Shown here piece after piece: positions 1 through 9,227 of a stretch of 64,000 bases of DNA. The stretch comes from Caballeronia cordobensis (lineage in GTDB: Bacteria; Pseudomonadota; Gammaproteobacteria; Burkholderiales; Burkholderiaceae). The notes beneath the pieces were generated by a model that ran no database searches, had not been told where the DNA came from, and was given only the letters and a program-made list of their open reading frames with translations. A program made the position numbers and the translations under genes. The stretch lies in contig NZ_FCNY02000004.1 in the NCBI RefSeq assembly GCF_001544575.2, positions 124,001-188,000 on the forward strand, in the 5' to 3' direction. Within the stretch, counting starts at the first letter, position 1, and every line of letters starts with the position of its first letter.

Positions 1-1452
1 GCCGTTCGTCGTCCCATTGGCGGAAATGGAGGGCGTCGCGCCCGGGAAACCGAACGTGTTCTGTGACTGACTCGTCGGCGTTTGCGAGAGCAAGGCATTC
101 GAAATCGTGAACGCCTTAAGCGTGTCGCGCACCGCGCCGAAATAAACCGTGTTGTTGAAGTAAGCGGGCGCGCCGAACATCGGTCCGCGGATACGGCCGA
201 CGAGTTCCTGATAGATGTGATCCCCGTTCGAATCGAACTTGCCCATTGAAAAGCGGTTCACGACGTAGATGGTCGAGTTCTTGCCCGCGCCGATCGCGAG
301 ATATCGCACGATGCCGTTCGCATCGGTGAAATTAGGCAAGACCATCGCGCCGCCCGAGCCGAGATCTTCGTCCTCGTTCGTTTCCTGCACCGTGTTCGAT
401 GGCTGAAAATAGTCCTGCACCCGCAGCGGATCCAGGTTGAGCCTCAAAAACCCGTTGCCATGATTGTCGTGAATCGGCATCTCGTGCTCGTTTTGCGTCG
501 GATCGAACGTGCCGTTGCCGTCGAGCAGAAATATCGCTTCGCCGTCCGACGCGAGTCCCGCGCCGCTCATCCAGATCGCGCCCATCTGGCCGTTCGGCGT
601 CACGTTCAGCACGCTCGCCTGCTGCAGCGTATTGGCGTCGTAGCCGATCACCCAGCCGGTGTACGGCATGAAATCGCAATGCGAGGTCCATGCGGTATAG
701 ACGGTGCCTCTGAGCAAGAGCAGCCCCACGCGCTCGGCGTACTGGCCCGGATCGAACGTAAGCGTGCCGTTCTGGCTGCCCGCGCCGGTGCCAGGATAGG
801 TCGCGCGGATTTCAGTGGGACCGTTGAAAAGCTCGGCGCCCGTCGCGATGTCGAGGGCGTGAATGCGCTGGTGATAGCCGCCCGACGCGTCCTTCGACAT
901 GCCGACGACATACATCGCGCCATTCGGCCCGCGCGAACGGTCGATCACCGGCGTCGCCGTAATGCCGATCTTCGGCGTGATCTGGCTGCAGCCGTGATCG
1001 TCGCTCGGCGTCTCGCCGTTGCCGAGCGTCGACACGTTCCAGAGCACGGTTCCGTTGTCGGCATCGAAGGCGTAGACGCTGGCGTTTTCGGTCACGACGT
1101 ACAGCACGTTGTGCGTGCCGCCCGCGATCGAAACGCCCGCGAGAAAGAGCGGCTGCGCGTCGACGAGGCCGTCTACGGCAAACACGCCGAGCTTGCCGAA
1201 AGTGTTCGAACGGACGTTCGCCGTCGTGAGGATCGTTTCGGCCAGTTGCTGACCGGTTCGGGCGATGTCGTTATGCCACGTGACGACATCCATCGGATTG
1301 CTGGGGGTCGCTGCATTCGCTACGCTCGCTGGCGTCTTGCTCGCGGCCGCCGTCGAATCGCCGCCGGAGTCACCGCCGCTGCACGCGACGATGATGATTG
1401 CGGTCAGCACGGCGCCGATTGCGGCGGCATAGGCGGAAAAACGCGCATTCAT
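1..1452 (-). CDS. PQQ-repeat-type lipoprotein, 3' end outside window
   Basis: The reading frame is open from the ATG at 1452 to the left window edge (484 codons with no stop). The N-terminus (MNARFSAYAAAIGAVLTAII, then VACSGG) is a lipoprotein signal with a VAC lipobox. The mature part has beta-propeller features of the pyrrolo-quinoline-quinone-like repeat family: a phrase like NVLYVVTENASVYAFDAD and later FNNTVYFGAVRDTLKAF. It is probably a periplasmic or outer-membrane-attached propeller protein; whether it binds PQQ cannot be judged. A good Shine-Dalgarno (GGAGAAGGAGA) precedes the start. It is divergent from the SCO/copper-oxidase operon. The plus-strand open frame across it is a shadow. 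Confidence 0.75.
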   Translation of the reverse strand, partial: MNARFSAYAAAIGAVLTAIIIVACSGGDSGGDSTAAASKTPASVANAATPSNPMDVVTWHNDIARTGQQLAETILTTANVRSNTFGKLGVFAVDGLVDAQPLFLAGVSIAGGTHNVLYVVTENASVYAFDADNGTVLWNVSTLGNGETPSDDHGCSQITPKIGITATPVIDRSRGPNGAMYVVGMSKDASGGYHQRIHALDIATGAELFNGPTEIRATYPGTGAGSQNGTLTFDPGQYAERVGLLLLRGTVYTAWTSHCDFMPYTGWVIGYDANTLQQASVLNVTPNGQMGAIWMSGAGLASDGEAIFLLDGNGTFDPTQNEHEMPIHDNHGNGFLRLNLDPLRVQDYFQPSNTVQETNEDEDLGSGGAMVLPNFTDANGIVRYLAIGAGKNSTIYVVNRFSMGKFDSNGDHIYQELVGRIRGPMFGAPAYFNNTVYFGAVRDTLKAFTISNALLSQTPTSQSQNTFGFPGATPSISANGTTNG

Positions 1453-1882
1453 TGCAGTCTCCTTCTCCGGAAGGGCCGGAACAGGCAACGCGGTGTCGAG
1501 CGGCGACGATGTATCGATGAAGCAATCGTCGTGCTCCGAAGCGACTTTCATCCTAGAACAGCGCAGCGAGCGGCGCTATCCGGCGTCGGTGACAGACAAG
1601 GATATTACGGTTTTATTAAGCGCGTCTTACCAGTGACTTGCTTCGGAAACATTATCCGATAAGCCTCGAAAGATTTCATCGCGCCGGCGATCGTCTCGAA
1701 AGCTGCAATTTTCCACGAGAAAATCTCGTCTCGATGACACCGCTGTTCGGTCGCCAAAAACGAATGTGGCCAAGTGCACATAACTACCTATCCATTTCGT
1801 GCGTAGAAGCTTTATTGCCGATTTGGGCTGCTAATCTCTGATCCGATGGTATTGCAATACGCAAGAGCCCCTTGACTCCGAC
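1453..1882. other. 430-bp divergent intergenic region
   Basis: This gap separates the divergent PQQ-repeat lipoprotein gene and the SCO gene. It holds the ribosome-binding site of the leftward gene at its left end and an A/T-richer stretch (about 1595-1860) where promoters for both directions would fit. No convincing coding frame, RNA gene or strong palindrome was seen in it. Confidence 0.5.
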
Positions 1883-2512
1883 ATGCCCGACTGCGGGAAC
1901 TCCGGTATGCGTGCGTTTGCTCCCTTGCTCATCCGCCGCGCCCTGCTGCGCGACATCGCCGCCCTCGCGCTCGGCGCGGTGTGCCCCGTGTCCTTCGCGC
2001 AGCATGGCGGGCCGGGCCTCGTCACGCCACCGGTTCGCCTCGACGATACATGGCTCGTCGATCAGACCGGCAGGAAGCGCCTGCTGAACGACTTGCTGCG
2101 CCAGGGCGTTACCGCGCTGCAGACGGTCTACACAGGATGCGGCACGGTATGTCCCATGCAGGGCGTGCTATTCGGCACGGTGCAGGACCAGCTTCCGGCA
2201 ATCCGCGCCCGTCATTCCGTGCAATTGCTGTCGGTAGGAATCGATCCGCTGTCGGATTCACCCTCGGCATTGCGCGCCTGGCTCGCACGCTATCGTGCCG
2301 GTCCCGCATGGAACGCGGCGACGCCTGCACTAAGCGATGTAGACCGGATGCGCATGGCGCTGTCGGGCAGCAAGACGCCTCTCGGCAACATCGCGGACCA
2401 TTCCACGCAGGTCTATTGCTTCGATGCCAACGCGATGCTGCGCTGGCGAAGCGCCGACCTTCCTCGCGTCAACGATCTCTGCGATGTGCTCGGCGCGCTT
2501 GCGCGCGCATAA
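1883..2512 (+). CDS. SCO1/SenC-family copper-binding protein
   Basis: The protein has a thioredoxin-like SCO fold with the copper-binding CxxxC motif in YTGCGTVCPMQ (Cys86 and Cys90 counted from 1883) and a downstream His in ADHSTQVYCFD (His173), the usual third ligand. An Arg-rich N-terminus followed by a hydrophobic stretch ending in FAQ suggests export. At 209 aa it is normal family length. SCO proteins deliver copper to cuproenzymes or act as thiol reductants. Here the next gene is a copper radical oxidase rather than a cytochrome oxidase subunit, so that enzyme is the likely client (inference). The start could also be the ATG at 1907; neither has a strong ribosome-binding site. Confidence 0.82.
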   Translation: MPDCGNSGMRAFAPLLIRRALLRDIAALALGAVCPVSFAQHGGPGLVTPPVRLDDTWLVDQTGRKRLLNDLLRQGVTALQTVYTGCGTVCPMQGVLFGTVQDQLPAIRARHSVQLLSVGIDPLSDSPSALRAWLARYRAGPAWNAATPALSDVDRMRMALSGSKTPLGNIADHSTQVYCFDANAMLRWRSADLPRVNDLCDVLGALARA

Positions 2513-2535
2513 CCAGCTCATGTACGGGAGCAACC

Positions 2536-4500
2536 ATGCCAGGAATCCGTTCGACTAGGCACGCGCGCGGCTTGCTCGTCCGACGCATGCGCCTGTTGCT
2601 GCCGATCGCGTTACCGCTGATTTTGGCGGGTTTGTCGCCCGCTGTCCGCGCGCAAACTTCGGCCCCCATCACCCTGAATGGCACCAGCCTGTGCGCGGAT
2701 GTCAGCGGTCAATCCGTGACGCCGGGCGCGCCCGTGATTTCATGGGCCTGCTGGGGCGGCCCGAATCAGCAATGGCTGCCGGTTGCGACCGGCGCGCGCT
2801 ACAAGCTCATCAACCTGAACAGCGACCTGTGCCTGGACGTGTCGGGTCAGGCCATGGACGCGGGCGGCCCCATCATCCAGTGGACCTGCAATGGCGGCCT
2901 GAATCAGGCCTTCTCGCTGACGCCGCAAGGCGGAGGCTATGCAATCGTCGCGGGACATAGCGGCTTATGCGTGAGCGCGTCGAGCACGACCTCGCAGGGT
3001 GTCCAGTTGACGCAGCAAGCGTGCAACGGAAGCGCGACACAGACGTGGAAAGTGAGCGGCTTGCCCACGCAGAAACCGACGTTGCCTTCGAAGTGGTCCG
3101 CGCCGATGACGCTGCCGATCGTTCCGGTGCAAGCCGCCAATCTTCCCAACGGCAATGTGCTGTTCTGGTCGGCGGATAGCGCGCTCGACTTCACCAACTC
3201 AAGCAACCCGCCGGGCCGGACCTACACCACGATCTTCAATCCATCGACCGGCAGTAGCAGGCAGGTGATCGTGAGCAACACTGGACATGACATGTTCTGT
3301 CCAGGCATCGTCAATCTGCCCGATGGCCGGATTCTCGTGACGGGCGGATTGACCACGCAAGCGACCAGCATCTATTCGCCTTCGACCGGCGCGTGGAGTC
3401 CGGGCGATCGCATGAAGATTCCACGCGGCTATCAGGGAAGCGTCACGCTGAGCAACGGCAACGTGTTTCAGGTGGGCGGCTCCTGGAGCGGCGGGGTCGG
3501 CGGAAAGAACGGCGAAACATGGAGCCCGGGCCAGGGCTGGCAGATCAACGGAGCCATCCTCGACGATTACATTCTCACGCACGACAACGCAGGCATATTT
3601 CGCGCCGACAATCACGCATGGATGTTCGCGGTCGGCAATGGACGCGTGTTTCACGCGGGCCCCAGCCGCGCCATGCACTGGTTCGATACGGCCGGCAACG
3701 GCAGCGTCACCGCGGCGGGCAATCGGGGCAGCGACAACGATGCGATGAACGGCAACGCGGTCATGTATGACATCGGCAAGATACTCGCTGTCGGGGGTGC
3801 GCCGAGTTATGACCAGTCGCAGGCCACGTCCAATGCGACGCTCATCGACATCAGCAACGGCAATGCGGTGACGCAAACCATCGCGCCGATGAGTTATCAG
3901 CGCGCGTTCGGCAACAGCGTCGTGCTGCCGAACGGACAGGTCGTCGTGGTCGGTGGACAGACCTTCGCCGCGCCTTTCTCGGATGACAACGCGATCCTCA
4001 CCCCGGAACTATGGGACCCGGCGACCAACGCGTTTTCCCTGCTCGTGCGTCAAGCCGTGCCGCGCACGTATCACAGCGTCGCGCTGCTTCTGAACGACGG
4101 GCGCGTGCTGAGCGGCGGCGGCGGATTGTGCGGCGGATGCGCGACCAATCACACCGATGTGGAGATACTGACACCGCCCTATTTGCTCAACGCGGACGGC
4201 TCTGCCGCGTCCCGGCCGAGTCTCTCGTCCGTTCCGTCCGACGCGCAGCTTGGCACGACGATCGTCGTAACAGCCAGCCGAAGCGTTCGCGCGTTTGCGC
4301 TGATGCGTTCATCGTCGGTCACGCATTCGCTGAACAACGAGCAACGACGCGTGCCGCTGACATTCACGGTCGGCACCGCAGGCGAATTTCACTTGCGCAT
4401 CCCTTCCGATCCCGGCGTGGTGGTGCCCGGCTATTACATGCTGTTCGCCCTGAATTCGAGCGGTGTTCCGAGCGTCTCGCGCGTCCTGCTCGTGCATTGA
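2536..4500 (+). CDS. Galactose-oxidase-like copper radical oxidase with ricin-type lectin domain
   Basis: This is a 654-residue exported protein with a signal peptide ending near AVRAQ. Residues about 40-170 form a ricin-type beta-trefoil with QxW-like repeats (NQQWLPV, NQAFSL, TQTWKV). A kelch propeller and a C-terminal DUF1929-like domain follow. The galactose oxidase active site is intact: Cys255 in GHDMFCPG and Tyr299 in RGYQGS (thioether pair, 44 residues apart as in the Fusarium enzyme), Trp317 in GSWSGG, Tyr512-His513 in RTYHS and His597 in VTHSL. It should oxidise a primary alcohol or aldehyde to product plus H2O2; the substrate is unknown. The ATG at 2536 follows GGAG and the signal peptide, so the much longer upstream open frame is not used. 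It lies 23 bp after the SCO gene. Confidence 0.9.
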   Translation: MPGIRSTRHARGLLVRRMRLLLPIALPLILAGLSPAVRAQTSAPITLNGTSLCADVSGQSVTPGAPVISWACWGGPNQQWLPVATGARYKLINLNSDLCLDVSGQAMDAGGPIIQWTCNGGLNQAFSLTPQGGGYAIVAGHSGLCVSASSTTSQGVQLTQQACNGSATQTWKVSGLPTQKPTLPSKWSAPMTLPIVPVQAANLPNGNVLFWSADSALDFTNSSNPPGRTYTTIFNPSTGSSRQVIVSNTGHDMFCPGIVNLPDGRILVTGGLTTQATSIYSPSTGAWSPGDRMKIPRGYQGSVTLSNGNVFQVGGSWSGGVGGKNGETWSPGQGWQINGAILDDYILTHDNAGIFRADNHAWMFAVGNGRVFHAGPSRAMHWFDTAGNGSVTAAGNRGSDNDAMNGNAVMYDIGKILAVGGAPSYDQSQATSNATLIDISNGNAVTQTIAPMSYQRAFGNSVVLPNGQVVVVGGQTFAAPFSDDNAILTPELWDPATNAFSLLVRQAVPRTYHSVALLLNDGRVLSGGGGLCGGCATNHTDVEILTPPYLLNADGSAASRPSLSSVPSDAQLGTTIVVTASRSVRAFALMRSSSVTHSLNNEQRRVPLTFTVGTAGEFHLRIPSDPGVVVPGYYMLFALNSSGVPSVSRVLLVH

Positions 4501-4501
4501 C

Positions 4502-4939
4502 ATGGCCCGGCGACGCCATTGCGCCACGCGCGCCGCGGCAATCGTCCTTGCGCTCGTCGCGATGACGCCGCTTGCCCGCGCGGCGGCCGCGTGCGCTCCG
4601 TCCGACCTTGGATGCGCCATTTTCAACGGACAACATCCGATGGCGGCGCATCTGCGCGACGACGATCGCCCGTTGCCCGCCTGGACGACACGGTGCGTCA
4701 ATTGCCATGTCGGCACGTCGAAGGAGCAGGCTTTCGCGCCGCCGCTGACACGCGACTCGCTGCTCGGCGTAACAAGTCGCCGGGGAGGCCCGATCAGTTC
4801 CTACGATGAGACGGCTTTCTGCCGTGCGGTGAGAGAGGGCATCGACCCGGCGAGCGTTCTGCTGCGCAAGTCCATGCCTCGCTACCGGATCGCCGATGCG
4901 GAGTGCGTGGCGCTCTGGCGGTTTGTTGTGGGTCGGTGA
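4502..4939 (+). CDS. Exported one-haem c-type cytochrome
   Basis: The protein has 145 residues with a signal peptide (MARRRHCATRAAAIVLALVA, cleavage near ARA), one haem-c site CVNCH (Cys65, Cys68, His69) and a candidate axial Met125 in SMPRY. The start lies one base after the stop of the galactose-oxidase-like gene, so the two are very probably cotranscribed and coupled. As a periplasmic single-haem cytochrome it could accept electrons from, or help oxidatively activate, the upstream copper oxidase; that is inference from position. An in-frame ATG at 4463 lies inside the preceding gene and would spoil the signal peptide. Confidence 0.75.
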   Translation: MARRRHCATRAAAIVLALVAMTPLARAAAACAPSDLGCAIFNGQHPMAAHLRDDDRPLPAWTTRCVNCHVGTSKEQAFAPPLTRDSLLGVTSRRGGPISSYDETAFCRAVREGIDPASVLLRKSMPRYRIADAECVALWRFVVGR

Positions 4940-4973
4940 ACTGCTTCGCTGCGCTCGAAGGCCAGGCCGAACG

Positions 4974-5774
4974 TCAATTCGACTTGTGATAGATGTGCGA
5001 GTCGGCTAAGTCGATCTCCTGCACCGGTCCGTGCTTCGTGCAGTTACCCGGTTCTGTCGATTTGAACGCGTCGTCCGTATAGAACACGCGATAGCGGAAT
5101 GTCTTCAATCGCGTGCGAGGATCGACCGGCACGTTATTCATCACGTCATCCTGCTCGGCATGAAGCAGGAACGTTACATACTGTCCTGCATCCTGGGTTT
5201 GAAAAGTCAGGCAGAGGTGAAGCGTCTCAGGCGGCACTTGCGACGCCGCCAATGGAATATCGACCTGCGCCAGCCCCTTGTACCCGAACTTACTTTTATC
5301 CAACTCTCCAAGCGGTTTTTGATTCGGGCTTGCGCCGTCCGGATAGACGGCAAGTCGCAGTGAATTGATATCGTGTTCGGCCGCGTTATACAACACGATC
5401 GAAAAATGGCTCTTGTAGCCAGTGGGCACGCGCGCGCGATGAGTCTTTTCAGTCGGCGGCGCGTCGACCACATAAGTGCCTGTGGCCGACGCCACCTTTA
5501 AGCCGAACGTCTTGTCGAACTCGCTTATTTGCAGTCCGTGCACGTCGTGCCTGTCGATATGTACGTCTTGGCTACCGATGACGGTCGGTGCCGAGTTACC
5601 GGAAAAGTTGCCTTGACCGCTCACCGTCACGGCCGTCGTCGGAGATTCAGGCGACTTATGCAGCGCGATAACGGCCGCGATGATTCCGGCAACCGCAGTG
5701 ATGCAGGTCCCAATCAACGCATAGTGGGGCTTTGAATCGGAAGGCCGTTCGCTTTTATCGTCCGACATGTCCAA
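4974..5774 (-). CDS. Hypothetical membrane-anchored protein
   Basis: The family of this 266-residue protein is not recognised. A short polar N-terminus (MDMSDDKSERPSDSKPHY) is followed by one transmembrane helix at about residues 20-40 (YALIGTCITAVAGIIAAVIA). A Ser/Thr/Gly-rich linker leads to a probably beta-rich extracytoplasmic domain containing several HxD pairs (VHIDRHDVHG). There are only a few cysteines, one near the C-terminus. The start could be Met1 or Met3. It is convergent with the copper-oxidase operon and divergent from the LysR gene at 5846, and shows no functional tie to either. Confidence 0.6.
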   Translation of the reverse strand: MDMSDDKSERPSDSKPHYALIGTCITAVAGIIAAVIALHKSPESPTTAVTVSGQGNFSGNSAPTVIGSQDVHIDRHDVHGLQISEFDKTFGLKVASATGTYVVDAPPTEKTHRARVPTGYKSHFSIVLYNAAEHDINSLRLAVYPDGASPNQKPLGELDKSKFGYKGLAQVDIPLAASQVPPETLHLCLTFQTQDAGQYVTFLLHAEQDDVMNNVPVDPRTRLKTFRYRVFYTDDAFKSTEPGNCTKHGPVQEIDLADSHIYHKSN

Positions 5775-5845
5775 TCTCCGCTAAGCACCCACCACCGGAA
5801 AACTGTAGTCTGTCGATGTGAGAATTCCAAGAGTCGTCCAGGCTA

Positions 5846-6754
5846 ATGAAAGATGAAAGATTGCTGGAAATGCGGGTTTTCAAAACCGTAGTGGAAACCG
5901 GTGGATTCACCGCGGCCGCAAACGTCCTGAACGTCAGCCAGCCTTTCGTGAGCCAGAGCGTGAACAATCTCGAACGCAGGCTCGGCGTGCAATTGCTGCA
6001 TCGCTCGACACGCACCATGCGCCTTACCGGCGAAGGCGAACGATTCCTCCGCTCGTGCAACGAGATTCTGGAAACCCTCGAAGAAGCCGAAGCGCAAGTA
6101 CGATCGAGCGAACCGACCGGCAATCTGCGCGTCAGCGCGCCGCATGCGTTCGGCATGGATCAACTGGTGCCTCAGTTGCCGCGCTTTCTCGCGGCCTATC
6201 CGAAGCTGTGCGTGCACTTTTCCTTATCGGATTCCAACGTCAATCTGATCGAAGACAATTTCGATATTGCCGTGCGCATGGGCCGCCTGCAGGATTCATC
6301 GCTGCGCAGCCGCAAGTTGTGCAACCTGCAGCGCATCGTCGTGGCTTCGCCCGCTTATCTCGCCGCGCATGGTCAGCCCGTCACGCCGCAAGGCCTCACC
6401 AAGCATACGTGTCTGACGTGGGAATCGCCGCGCGAGCATCTGAATCAGTGGCCATTCATGATCAACGGCAAGCTCGAACGCGTGGCCGTGCGCGGCAGTT
6501 TTCGCAGCACGGACGGCACCACGCTGTTCCAGTTGTGCGTGGCGGGCGTGGGCATCATGCGCCTTGCCGAACATCTCGCGCTGCCCGCCATCCGCCGCGG
6601 CGAACTCGTGCGGCTTCTGAGCGAATACGAAGCGAAGGACGATACCGCGATCCATATCGTCTATCTTCCCGAGCGGCAGGTGGTGCCGCGCATTCGCGCC
6701 TTCATCGATCATTTCGCCGATGCCTTTCGCACGCCGCCATGGCAGACGGCATAA
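5846..6754 (+). CDS. LysR-family transcriptional regulator
   Basis: The 302-residue protein has a typical LysR architecture. The N-terminal winged helix-turn-helix reads FKTVVETGGFTAAANVLNVS with FVSQSVNNLERRLGVQLLHR, followed by a periplasmic-binding-like effector domain. The length matches the family, and the AAANVLNVSQPFVSQ style resembles the CrgA/AaeR-like subgroup. It sits directly upstream of and co-directional with the aldolase/adducin gene and MFS transporter, so these are its most likely targets. A 71-bp gap separates it from the divergent hypothetical gene. Confidence 0.88.
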   Translation: MKDERLLEMRVFKTVVETGGFTAAANVLNVSQPFVSQSVNNLERRLGVQLLHRSTRTMRLTGEGERFLRSCNEILETLEEAEAQVRSSEPTGNLRVSAPHAFGMDQLVPQLPRFLAAYPKLCVHFSLSDSNVNLIEDNFDIAVRMGRLQDSSLRSRKLCNLQRIVVASPAYLAAHGQPVTPQGLTKHTCLTWESPREHLNQWPFMINGKLERVAVRGSFRSTDGTTLFQLCVAGVGIMRLAEHLALPAIRRGELVRLLSEYEAKDDTAIHIVYLPERQVVPRIRAFIDHFADAFRTPPWQTA

Positions 6755-6867
6755 ACCGGCATTTATATGCGGGCGCAATAGATCTTATTGTCCGGCGCCG
6801 GTAGATGGTCGAAGCCGGTTTCCTTATCGTAGCGATCGTGCCAATACCGCTCGAACAGGAGACATGC

Positions 6868-7737
6868 ATGACCACCGCCACCGACGAACAGCAGACCAGC
6901 GCGCAAAAAGCCGAACTGCGCCGCACGATCTCTCATCCGTCTAACAATTCGATTTATCGGCCGAAGCAGGCGGGTCTGAAGTTTCCCGAATTGCCCGATT
7001 TCAGCTCGTTCGCGGAAGAGCGCCAGCATCGCAAGGAACGTCTCGTCGCCGCATGCCGCGCGTTCGCGCTGCATAACCTCGACTATGGTTTCGCGGGCCA
7101 TCTGACGGTGCGCGATCCGGAGTTTCCCGAGTTGTACTGGACCAATCCGATGGCCGTGCATTTCTCGCAGGTCAAGCTCTCCAACCTGATTCTCGCGAAT
7201 CACGCCGGCAAAGTGGTGGAAGGCGAGTATGCGTTGAATCGCGCGGGCTTCGTGTTGCACGCCGCCGTGCATGACGCGAATCCCGATATCGTCGCGATGT
7301 GCCATGCGCACACCGTCTACGGCACCGCGTTCGCGGCGCTCGGCCGTCCGCTCGATCCGATCACGCAGGACGCCGCCGCATTCTTCGAAGATCACGTCGT
7401 CATCAAGGACGAAGCGGGCGCGGTGGCGGTGGAAGAAAAAGCGGGCTTGTCCGTGGCCGATTACTTCAAGAACGTCAAGGCGGCCATTCATCAGAATCAC
7501 GGCCTTCTGACGGTGAGCCGTCATAGCATCGAAGCGGCGGCGTTCTGGTTCATCGCACTGGAACGATGCTGCCAGCAGCAGCTTCTCGTCGAAGCAACCG
7601 GCATCAAACCCATCATGGTGCCGGAGCATAGCTCGCGCTACAGCCGCGATAACGTCGGCAGCGAATATATCGGCTGGCTGCATTTTCAGCCGATCTACGA
7701 GCAGCTCGTGCAGACGAACCCGGACATGTTCGACTGA
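6868..7737 (+). CDS. Class II aldolase/adducin family protein
   Basis: This 289-residue zinc-dependent class II aldolase/adducin fold protein (AraD/FucA superfamily) has the zinc-binding pattern MCHAHTVYGTAFAALGRPLD and the later IHQNHGLLTVS. The N-terminal extension before the aldolase core (about residues 1-50) is longer than in sugar-phosphate aldolases, as in the subgroup used for hydroxy-acid or aromatic substrates; the reaction is unknown. The ATG at 6868 follows CAGGAGAC, a better ribosome-binding site than the upstream in-frame start at 6805. It is flanked by a LysR gene and an ACS-type MFS transporter, so import and cleavage or decarboxylation of an organic acid is likely. Confidence 0.82.
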   Translation: MTTATDEQQTSAQKAELRRTISHPSNNSIYRPKQAGLKFPELPDFSSFAEERQHRKERLVAACRAFALHNLDYGFAGHLTVRDPEFPELYWTNPMAVHFSQVKLSNLILANHAGKVVEGEYALNRAGFVLHAAVHDANPDIVAMCHAHTVYGTAFAALGRPLDPITQDAAAFFEDHVVIKDEAGAVAVEEKAGLSVADYFKNVKAAIHQNHGLLTVSRHSIEAAAFWFIALERCCQQQLLVEATGIKPIMVPEHSSRYSRDNVGSEYIGWLHFQPIYEQLVQTNPDMFD

Positions 7738-7775
7738 GCGGCCCGCATGGGCCGTCATACACCGCGAGCCACAGG

Positions 7776-7800
7776 CCGGCGTGACCACGCAGCACGCCGG
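7776..7800 (+). other. Hairpin between aldolase and MFS genes
   Basis: An inverted repeat CCGGCGTG / CACGCCGG with a 9-nt loop lies between the aldolase and transporter genes. No T-run follows, so it is more likely an mRNA-stabilising or attenuating hairpin than a full terminator. Confidence 0.4.
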
Positions 7801-7821
7801 TGACGATTTACGGAGACAACC

Positions 7822-9126
7822 ATGTTGAAAACCACTTACGGCGATGTCGTCGCGCAAGCCGACGCCGAGGACCGAACGTATGCCAAGGTGACTTGGCGAC
7901 TCATCCCCTTCCTGTTTCTTTGCTATGTCTTTGCGTATCTGGACCGCGTGAACGTCGGCTTCGCCAAGCTGCAAATGCTGGCGGATCTGAAATTCAGCGA
8001 AACCGTTTATGGTCTGGGCGCAGGCATTTTCTTTATCGGCTATTTCATTTTTGAAGTGCCGAGCAACATCGCATTGCATCGCTTCGGCGCGCGCAAGTGG
8101 ATCGCGCGCATCATGCTGAGCTGGGGCGTGCTCTCCGGCATGATGATCTTCGTGAAGACGCCCACCGCGTTCTACGTGCTGCGCTTCCTGCTCGGCGTGG
8201 CGGAAGCGGGCTTCTTTCCGGGCATCATTCTTTATCTGACGTACTGGTATCCGTCATCGCGCCGCGCGAAGATCACGGCGATGTTCATGACCGGCATTCC
8301 GATCGCGGGCGTCATCGGCGGTCCGCTGTCGGGCTGGATTCTGAACAACTTCGGCGGCGTCGGCGGCATGGCCGGCTGGCGCTGGCTGTTCCTGCTCGAA
8401 GCGTTGCCTTCGATCATCGGCGGCTTCGTCGTGCTGATGTATCTCGACGACAAGATCAGCTCCGCGAAATGGCTCAGCGCCGACGAGAAGACGCTGCTCG
8501 AGAAGGGTCTCGCGAACGAGTCGGAGCATATCGAGGTGCATAGCGCGAGCGGCGCGTTCGCCAATCGCCGCGTGTGGGTGCTGAGCCTGTGCTACTTCGG
8601 CATCATCATGGGGCTGTACGGCATCGGTTTCTGGCTGCCGACGCTCATCAAGGCATCGGGCGTATCGGACGCGCTCAACGTCGGCCTTCTGACGATGATT
8701 CCCTACGGCGCGGCCGCCGTCGCGATGGTGCTGCTCGGGCGCAGTTCGGACCGCAGCAAGGAACGGCGCTGGCACGTCGCGCTGCCGGCGATCATCGGCG
8801 CGGCCGGTCTCGTGGCGAGCACGCTGGTGCCGCACAACGTCACGCTGGCGGTGGCCTCGCTCACGGTCGCGACCATCGGCATTCTCGGCGCGCTATGTCA
8901 GTTCTGGGCGATTCCGCCCGCGTTCCTCGGCGGCGTCGCGGCTGCGGCGGGCATCGCGCTGATCAATTCGGTCGGCAATCTCGCGGGCTTCGTCAGCCCC
9001 TATCTGGTCGGCTGGATCAAGGACATGACGCACAGCACCGATGTCGGCCTGTACTGCGTGGCCGCCTCGCTGATCGTCGCAGCGGGCGTCGTTCTGACGA
9101 TGCCGAAGAAGGTGGTCAATCGCTGA
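7822..9126 (+). CDS. MFS transporter, anion:cation symporter type
   Basis: The 434-residue protein has about 12 transmembrane segments. The early motif FAYLDRVNVGFAKLQM is the signature of the ACS family (tartrate, phthalate, hexuronate and other organic anions), and FEVPSNIALHRFGARKWIAR is the typical loop 2-3 motif. A central cytoplasmic loop runs about residues 200-240. GGAGACAACC precedes the ATG. It is downstream of and co-directional with the class II aldolase gene and probably imports the aldolase substrate. A strong terminator follows. Confidence 0.88.
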   Translation: MLKTTYGDVVAQADAEDRTYAKVTWRLIPFLFLCYVFAYLDRVNVGFAKLQMLADLKFSETVYGLGAGIFFIGYFIFEVPSNIALHRFGARKWIARIMLSWGVLSGMMIFVKTPTAFYVLRFLLGVAEAGFFPGIILYLTYWYPSSRRAKITAMFMTGIPIAGVIGGPLSGWILNNFGGVGGMAGWRWLFLLEALPSIIGGFVVLMYLDDKISSAKWLSADEKTLLEKGLANESEHIEVHSASGAFANRRVWVLSLCYFGIIMGLYGIGFWLPTLIKASGVSDALNVGLLTMIPYGAAAVAMVLLGRSSDRSKERRWHVALPAIIGAAGLVASTLVPHNVTLAVASLTVATIGILGALCQFWAIPPAFLGGVAAAAGIALINSVGNLAGFVSPYLVGWIKDMTHSTDVGLYCVAASLIVAAGVVLTMPKKVVNR

Positions 9127-9155
9127 TCGGTCGGGCAACCGCTGCGCGGTAACGG

Positions 9156-9209
9156 GCGCCGGGATGCGGGTCGCGCACATGCGGCCCGCATCCCGGCGCA
9201 GCGCTTTTT
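9156..9209 (+). terminator. Rho-independent terminator after MFS gene
   Basis: A perfect 15-bp inverted repeat (GCGCCGGGATGCGGG, 14-nt loop, complementary arm at 9185-9199) is followed by AGCG and a run of five T. It closes the LysR-aldolase-MFS unit and separates it from the next locus. Confidence 0.9.
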
Positions 9210-9227
9210 ACAACGCCCCAATACACG

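Noticed and set aside
1981..2535. 185-codon upstream extension of the galactose-oxidase-like frame
   Set aside because: It overlaps the SCO gene and removes the signal peptide; the ATG at 2536 has a ribosome-binding site and a proper signal.
6769..6783. CAATA / TATTG dyad between the LysR gene and aldolase gene as LysR operator
   Set aside because: Five-bp arms in an A/T-rich spot are easily found by chance; no second copy supports it.
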